Below are positions 59,596-64,000 of a DNA stretch of 64,000 nt, piece after piece; positions within the stretch are counted from its first letter, which is position 1; every line of letters starts with the position of its first letter. The position numbers were made by a program, and so were the translations under genes. The notes below the pieces were generated by a model. The model searched no databases, had not been told where the DNA came from, and was given only the letters and a program-made list of their open reading frames with translations. Origin of the DNA: Streptomyces sp. NBC_00513 (lineage in GTDB: Bacteria; Actinomycetota; Actinomycetes; Streptomycetales; Streptomycetaceae); NCBI RefSeq assembly GCF_041431415.1, contig NZ_CP107845.1, forward strand, positions 124,001-188,000. The letters run 5' to 3'.

Positions 59596-60798
59596 TCTCC
59601 GCAGTCACGATGAACGACTTGTCGAGCAGCTCACCTCCCGCGCCCTCACCAGCGGCAAGCGCAAACTGCACGTCCGGCGTGACCAGGACGGCCAGATCGT
59701 CGGGGCCGGCGGCGAGGGCGACGACCAGGAGGACGACGACACGCAGGCCGCCGCCGAAGCCGCCCTGCTCCACTTCTCCAGCCCACGCGACGCGGCGACC
59801 ATCGCGGCGTTCCTGCGCACCCGGGTCTACCGGCCGGAGTTCCTGGTGTGGCTGGAGAGCTACCAGGCCCTGATCCGATGGCGGTCAGAGAACGAGATCA
59901 CCGGCGTCCACGCCGTCCCGTATGACGGGGAGGTCGAAGTCGGAGTCACCAAGGCGTTCCCGCTCGGGCGGTGGGTGCACCAGCAACGCAAAGCCCTGCG
60001 GGCCGGCGAACTCGAAGAGCGGCGCAAGATCCTCCTGGACGCGCCGGAGGCCGGGATGGTCTGGGAACCGGGCAAGGAGGCGTGGGAAGCCAAGCTCGCC
60101 GCCCTGCGGTCGTACCGGCGAGCCACCGGGCACCTCGCGCCCCGACAGGACGCCATGTGGGGCGAGGACAACGAGATGGTGCCCATCGGGCAGCACATGG
60201 CCAACCTCCGCCGCAAGGGAGCCAAGAACGGCCTGGGGAAGAACCCGGACCGGGCTGCGGAGCGCGCAGCGCAACTGGCCGCGATCGACGAGGACTGGGA
60301 CTGCCCGTGGCCGCTGGACTGGCAGCGCCATTACCGGATCCTGGCCGACCTGGTCGACGCCGACGGCATCCTGCCCCACATCGCGCCGGGCGTCGTCTTC
60401 GACGGCGACGACGTCGGCAAGTGGCGATGGCGTCAGCAGGAACCGGGCACCTGGGTCCAGCTCCTGCCCGAGCAGCAGGCACGGCTGACCGCGTTGGGCT
60501 TCAACGCTCCCGAGCCCCGCCTCCCGCCCCCGCAGCCGCGCGTACGGCAAACGGCCCGAGCAAGGCGCAGCAGGCGTTCCAGCGGGGCATGGAAGCCCTC
60601 AGGCAGTGGGTGGCGCGGGAAGGCACCCACCGACCGGTCCCGCGGTCCCACGGGGAGGAGATCGCCGTCGAGGGCGAAGCGGAGCCCGTGGTCGTGAAGC
60701 TCGGTGTGTGGATCTCCAACACCAAAACCCGACGCGACAAGCTCACCACCGACCAGCTCACCGCCCTCACGAAGCTGGGCGTCCACTGGGCGCAGTAG
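59596..60798 (+). pseudogene. Terminal-type helicase C-terminal half, copy B, frameshifted
   Basis: Begins abruptly (LRSHDERLVEQLTSRALTSG) without start codon or helicase motifs and follows copy A through the acidic linker and HA domains (LRSYRRATGHLAPRQDAMWG, IDEDWDCPWPLDWQRHYRIL). A frameshift near 60540 moves the last HA domain (AFQRGMEALRQWVAREGTHR ... LTTDQLTALTKLGVHWAQ) to the next frame, ending at TAG 60796-60798. It keeps the normal C-terminal end that copy A has lost. Not expected to be active. Confidence 0.8.
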
Positions 60799-61099
60799 CG
60801 AGTTGCAACCTGCCGGAATCCGCAGGAAAAGGCACCTCAGGCCCAGCCGAGAACGCCCCCCGCGCGCCTCCGGCGGGACCTTCGCGCTGCTCCGCTGCCA
60901 GCAGCGGACCCCCAGAGCGACGGCTGCGGCAAAGCCGTGGACGCGACCACCTGGAACCTCGCCGAATAAGGCCTGACCTGCGCATTTACCCTCAGATACC
61001 TAGGATGGGCATGCACCGGCGACGGCGTGGAAGCAGCTTCAGCTGCTTCTGTGACATCCGCTCACATGCATGCTCAGGACGGCCCAGGGAGGGTGTTTC
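60799..61099. other. Intergenic before the GyrB-like gene
   Basis: About 300 bases, presumably holding the promoter of the next gene. No repeat or gene recognised. Confidence 0.35.
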
Positions 61100-62275
61100 A
61101 TGACCGAGTCCGGCAACCCCAGTCAGCCCGCGAACGTGAATGAGTACAACGCCAGTCACATCCAGGTTCTCGAGGGCCGCGAGGCGATACGCAGGCGCCC
61201 CGGCATGTACATCGGCTCGACCAGCGAGCGCGGCCTGCACCAGATGGTGTTCCAGGTCGTCTCGTACGCCGTCGACGAGCACCTGGCCGGCCACGCCGAC
61301 ACCATCGACGTCACGATCACCGCGGACGGCGGCGTTCGCGTCGCGGACAACGGGCGGGGCCTGCCCGTCGAGGTGGAGGAGTCCACCGGTAAGCCGGCCG
61401 TCGAACGCGAACTGACGGAGCTGTCCTTCGGTCCCAAGCCCCATACCGGCTACTCGGTGTCCGGCGGCATCAACGGCCTGGGCCTGTGCGTGGTCAACGC
61501 GCTATCGAGCCGGCTCACGGTCGAGGTCCACCGAGACGGCCACCGCTGGACCCAGGCCTACGAGAAAGGCACCCCGATCACTCCCCTGACGAGGAACGAG
61601 GAGACGGGCAATCACGGGACCGCGATTACGTTCATGCCCGACACAGGCATCTTCGAGACCACCCACTACTCGTTCGCCACGCTGTCGCAGCGCCTCCAGG
61701 AACTGGCCTTCCTCAACGACGGCCTGGCCATCTCGCTCACCGACGAACGGCCGGAGCAACCGGCCCGCTACCACCACACGGACGGCCTACGGGCCTACGT
61801 CGCCCACCTCAACCCCTACCCCCTGAGCCTCGTCCACTCCCCCGCCATCGCCTTCGAGTCGGAGAACCAGGACGAAACGATCTCCGTGCAGGTCGCCATG
61901 CAGTGGAACACCTGGTCGCCGGGAGCGTTCCGCTCCTTCTCGAACAGCACGCGCACCCATGAGGGCGGCGCACACGAACAGGGCTTCCGCACCGCACTCA
62001 CGGACCTCGTCAACGATTACGCGCGCCGTCAACAGCTTCTGTCCGCAGACGCCGAGAACATCACCGTCAAGGCCATCCACGAGGGCTTGACCGCAGTCGT
62101 CTCCGTAAAACTCGCCCACCCCGTCTTCGAAGGCTCCACCAGAACCAGACTCAGCAATCCCGAAGCGGACCTCTACGTCCAAGAGGTCGTCCGCAAGCAC
62201 CTCGCCGACTGGCTTGACGACCACCCGGACGAGGCCGTGGCTATCATCCGCCACATCCTCAACGCCTCTACCTGA
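61100..62275 (+). CDS. GyrB-like GHKL ATPase without TOPRIM, catalytic residues changed, 391 aa
   Basis: ATG 61100 with GGGAGGG nine bases upstream. Residues 20-390 align with the GyrB ATPase and transducer domains: VLEGREAIRRRPGMYIGSTS, VADNGRGLPVEVEESTGKPA, GYSVSGGINGLGLCVVNALS, MQWNTWSPGAFRSFSNSTRT then HEGGAHEQGFRTALTDLVND. The protein stops before the TOPRIM domain. In the motif normally reading EVVDNSVDEALAG it has QVVSYAVDEHLAG, so the catalytic Glu is Gln52, and the Asp-Asn pair is Ser55-Tyr56, losing the Mg2+ ligand. It may bind but hardly hydrolyse ATP. A stand-alone decoy, an aminocoumarin-binding protector or a gyrase modulator are possibilities; none is proven. Confidence 0.8.
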   Translation: MTESGNPSQPANVNEYNASHIQVLEGREAIRRRPGMYIGSTSERGLHQMVFQVVSYAVDEHLAGHADTIDVTITADGGVRVADNGRGLPVEVEESTGKPAVERELTELSFGPKPHTGYSVSGGINGLGLCVVNALSSRLTVEVHRDGHRWTQAYEKGTPITPLTRNEETGNHGTAITFMPDTGIFETTHYSFATLSQRLQELAFLNDGLAISLTDERPEQPARYHHTDGLRAYVAHLNPYPLSLVHSPAIAFESENQDETISVQVAMQWNTWSPGAFRSFSNSTRTHEGGAHEQGFRTALTDLVNDYARRQQLLSADAENITVKAIHEGLTAVVSVKLAHPVFEGSTRTRLSNPEADLYVQEVVRKHLADWLDDHPDEAVAIIRHILNAST

Positions 62276-62295
62276 CGCAGGAAGGCACAAAGAAG

Positions 62296-62330
62296 GACCT
62301 CCAGCCGGAGCGCAGAAGCACCTGGAGGTC
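62296..62330 (+). terminator. Terminator after the GyrB-like gene
   Basis: GACCTCCAG / CTGGAGGTC, a perfect nine-base stem with a 17-base loop, 20 bases after the stop. Confidence 0.6.
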
Positions 62331-62575
62331 ACGGTCACTGACGGCGACCGAATCGCTGGGACACTGAACGCGCACGGGTGCACCGCAGGAGGCGCCGCCG
62401 CCGCACTCACCGACCTCGGCATCCACGGGGCCTTGGTGAACGTCGAAAAGATGTGTCGAGGCGGCAGAATACGCGGAGAAGGGGCGGTGAGCTGCGGAAA
62501 TACCCCTCACAGGCCCGATGGACACCGCAGGGGGCACCACAGGGGAAACCGCAGGGGGACCGGCAGGTGCATTCG

Positions 62576-62748
62576 GGGCTTGCCCAACAGGCTTGCCCAC
62601 CAAAAGCTTGCCCGGCATCAAGCAGCCACGGCCCCGGCTGTTACCCGGCCAGTTACCGAGCCTGTTACCTCTGGCTCTGTTACCTGCTCTGACCAGGGCG
62701 GACAGCCCCAGAATCGTGGTGTCCGAGGCGAGGTAACAGCCGGCTTGC
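62576..62748. repeat. GCTTGCCC octamers and GTTACC copies
   Basis: GCTTGCCC at about 62578, 62593 and 62607, then GTTACCCGGCCAGTTACCGA, GTTACCT and GTTACCTG at 62640-62690, and GCTTGCCC again at 62741. The GTTACC part repeats 9857-9890 closely. Confidence 0.6.
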
Positions 62749-62764
62749 CCGACCTAACCGGCGG

Positions 62765-62925
62765 ATGGTCCTGACACCTGACGCTGACACAGCCGCTCGC
62801 TGCGACATCCCTCCCCGGCCAGGACAGGCAGGGGGCGGAGCGTGTCAGATGTCAGGACCCGGGACCGCCCCGAGGACCCGGGGGAACCTGAAGCTCCCGA
62901 GGCGGTGTGCGACCCGAACCCTTCA
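62765..62925. repeat. GTCCTGACAC ... TGTCAGGACC module, copy 2
   Basis: GGTCCTGACACCTGACGC, GCCAGGACAGG, GTGTCAGATGTCAGGACC, GGACCGCCCCGAG, GGGGGAACCT and GAGGCGGTGTGC follow in the same order and spacing as at 10731-10890. The opening block recurs at 63110. Confidence 0.55.
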
Positions 62926-62979
62926 ACGACCGCGAACCCCGACGGTTCCGGTCGCCCCACATCCGGGGGGGGCGACGCT

Positions 62980-63104
62980 GATCGGACCGATCGGAAACCG
63001 CAGGCCGGCATCGGTTCCCGATCGGCAGCCGATCGGCACGGGCAACCGATCGGCCGCCAATCGGAGGCCGATCAACGATCGATCGGCACGGCCTTGGCCA
63101 TCGG
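62980..63104. repeat. ATCGG/CGATCGG cluster
   Basis: About ten ATCGG copies within 125 bases, several as CCGATCGG or its near forms, irregularly spaced at 9-20 bases. Not found elsewhere in the window. Confidence 0.55.
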
Positions 63105-63247
63105 GGTGGTCCTGACACCCGACGCGGACACCGCCGCGCGCGGCGAATCACCCGGCGGTGACGCCGGCGCATCAGGCGCCAGGACCCGGGACCGACACGG
63201 ACATCGCGGTCAGGGTCTGCCCGCACCGGTGTGGATCCCCGTCTCCT

Positions 63248-63484
63248 TCAACGACCCGGCGCGCCGCCGGTTGCGGACCCGCTTCCCACGGTCGGGGCCG
63301 ACGGTTGGAGACCGAGCTGGACCGCCGCCAGGGCGACCGCCTCCACCACCGACAAGCCGTCCCCACCGTCGCGGCCGGCCTCCGCACGCAGCCGGCCCGC
63401 CCGCGCTTCCAGGCGCCGTGCCAGTTCGTCCTGGACATCGGTGAGGTTGCGGCAGCCGCGCCGCCGGCCCGCGTAGTGATCCAT
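63248..63484 (-). CDS. Small plasmid-type protein, 78 aa, copy 2
   Basis: From ATG 63484, MDHYAGRRRGCRNLTDVQDE then LARRLEARAGRLRAEAGRDG and GLSVVEAVALAAVQLGLQPS, nearly the same protein as at 25480-25713. A GTG seven codons earlier (63505, VNFYRDRMDHY) is an alternative start. Only the last residues and the upstream leader differ much, so selection on the protein is likely. Function unknown. Confidence 0.55.
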   Translation of the reverse strand: MDHYAGRRRGCRNLTDVQDELARRLEARAGRLRAEAGRDGGDGLSVVEAVALAAVQLGLQPSAPTVGSGSATGGAPGR

Positions 63485-63773
63485 CCGGTCACGGTAGAAG
63501 TTCACCGCCTCGCACGCGCGCGTCACGCGCGCGTGTTGGGCCCCCCCGCCGTCACACGGGCCGGGGCGGTGATGACGACGATGAACAGCCCGGCGAGAAT
63601 CGGACCGGTGACCACCGAACGCCGCCGACTCGGCACCGGACCAACCCGAGGCGAAAACCCCGAGTTGTCGCCCAGACCATGCGCCCGCCCGGCCGCCGAG
63701 CAACTCCCCACCGCCCAGGCCGCCGTCGCCCGGCCCGCCCCCACCACCGGCCGGCGGACCCTCGGCACCGGAC

Positions 63774-63890
63774 CAGTGACCGACGACCAGTGACTCACCG
63801 GTGACTGCCGCCGGGAATCGGTGACCGACGACCGGTGAGTGAGCCGGTGACCGGCACACCAGGACCGGTAACCGGTGACCGGTCACCGGC
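63774..63890. repeat. CCGGTGACT iteron-like array 4
   Basis: Contains GACCAGTGACTCACCGGTGA, ATCGGTGACC, GACCGGTGAGTGAGCCGGTG and ACCGGTAACCGGTGACCGGT. Same motif as the three arrays at 9.8-11.5 kb. Confidence 0.65.
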
Positions 63891-63950
63891 CGGCGGGCGG
63901 CGGGCGGCGGGCGGCGGGCGGGCGGGCGGGCGGGCGGGCGGCGGGCGGGT
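63890..63950. repeat. GGGC/GGGCGGC simple repeat
   Basis: Sixty bases of almost pure GGGCGGC and GGGC units on the plus strand, rich in G-triplets and so able to form G-quadruplexes. Prone to length change and to sequencing error. Confidence 0.7.
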
Positions 63951-64000
63951 TCTCCGCCCAGGAGTGATGCCCGGGCACCTATCGGCCGACGGCGTCCCCG

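Noticed and set aside
62338..62450. LTDLGIHGA frame as another helicase-associated tail
   Set aside because: Only six residues agree and the surrounding sequence has no HA-domain pattern.
63890..63950. Telomeric end of a linear replicon
   Set aside because: Streptomyces telomeres have complex palindromes with short loops; this is a simple G/C repeat and ordinary sequence continues after it.

Overview
The window is very GC-rich, uses GTG/TTG starts freely and carries families typical of Streptomyces (WXG100-like substrates, LTD and ricin-lectin secreted proteins, PucR, Trypco1/nSTAND-WD40, linear-replicon helicases with helicase-associated domains). It reads as an accessory region of a Streptomyces linear plasmid or chromosome arm: mostly single genes, mobilisation genes, IS and transposon remnants, iteron-like repeats and many frameshifted genes, with one intact catabolic block in the middle.

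Layout. 0-9.3 kb: a partial gene, a frameshifted HEAT-like gene, an IS5-type element, a large XRE/P-loop/Sel1-TPR protein, a broken secreted-protein gene beside a helicase-tail fragment, a YaaC-family gene, and an 815-bp mini-transposon with a DUF6188 gene, 5-bp target duplication and terminal inverted repeats. 9.3-12.4 kb is mostly non-coding and packed with GGTGACT, GTTACC and other repeats. 12.4-13.3 kb holds a STAS pseudogene and an anti-sigma-type ATPase. 13.4-25.4 kb is the best-preserved block: a GntR regulator, an ABC sugar importer, a secreted GH30-like glycosidase, an enolase-superfamily dehydratase, an MHS transporter, an SMP-30 lactonase, a PfkB sugar-acid kinase, a KDPG-type aldolase and an SDR dehydrogenase. 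Together they describe extracellular glycan cleavage, uptake and oxidation of an aldose through lactone, aldonate, 2-keto-3-deoxy acid and its phosphate to pyruvate and a triose phosphate. Near-palindromic ATATCGTATACGAAT-like sites lie at the GntR gene and before both arms of the cluster.

25.4-31.5 kb is a mobilisation region (replication-relaxation protein, DUF3223 protein, MobF-type relaxase) with GCTTGCCC octamers. 31.7-34.2 kb is a graveyard of fragments (RelE-like toxin, IstB, permease tail) among small genes. 34.2-40.2 kb has a PucR regulator and a three-gene block of WXG100-like and membrane-anchored proteins. 40.2-48.7 kb holds secreted proteins (HNH nuclease, LTD, ricin lectin), single hypothetical genes, a DNA-ligase remnant and a repeat also found near 11.7 kb. 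48.8-60.8 kb contains pieces of terminal-type helicases, including a 1.2-kb near-identical pair, enclosing a protein with an amyloid-like motif, a DUF4238 protein, and a Trypco1 plus trypsin-nSTAND-WD40 pair of conflict-system type. 61.1-62.3 kb encodes a GyrB-like ATPase that has lost the catalytic Glu and Mg-ligand Asn. The right end repeats the iteron types of the left part.

Frameshifted genes are unusually frequent and several breaks fall in G or C runs, so some may be sequence errors. All functional statements come from reading the sequence and remembered family features; no search was run.
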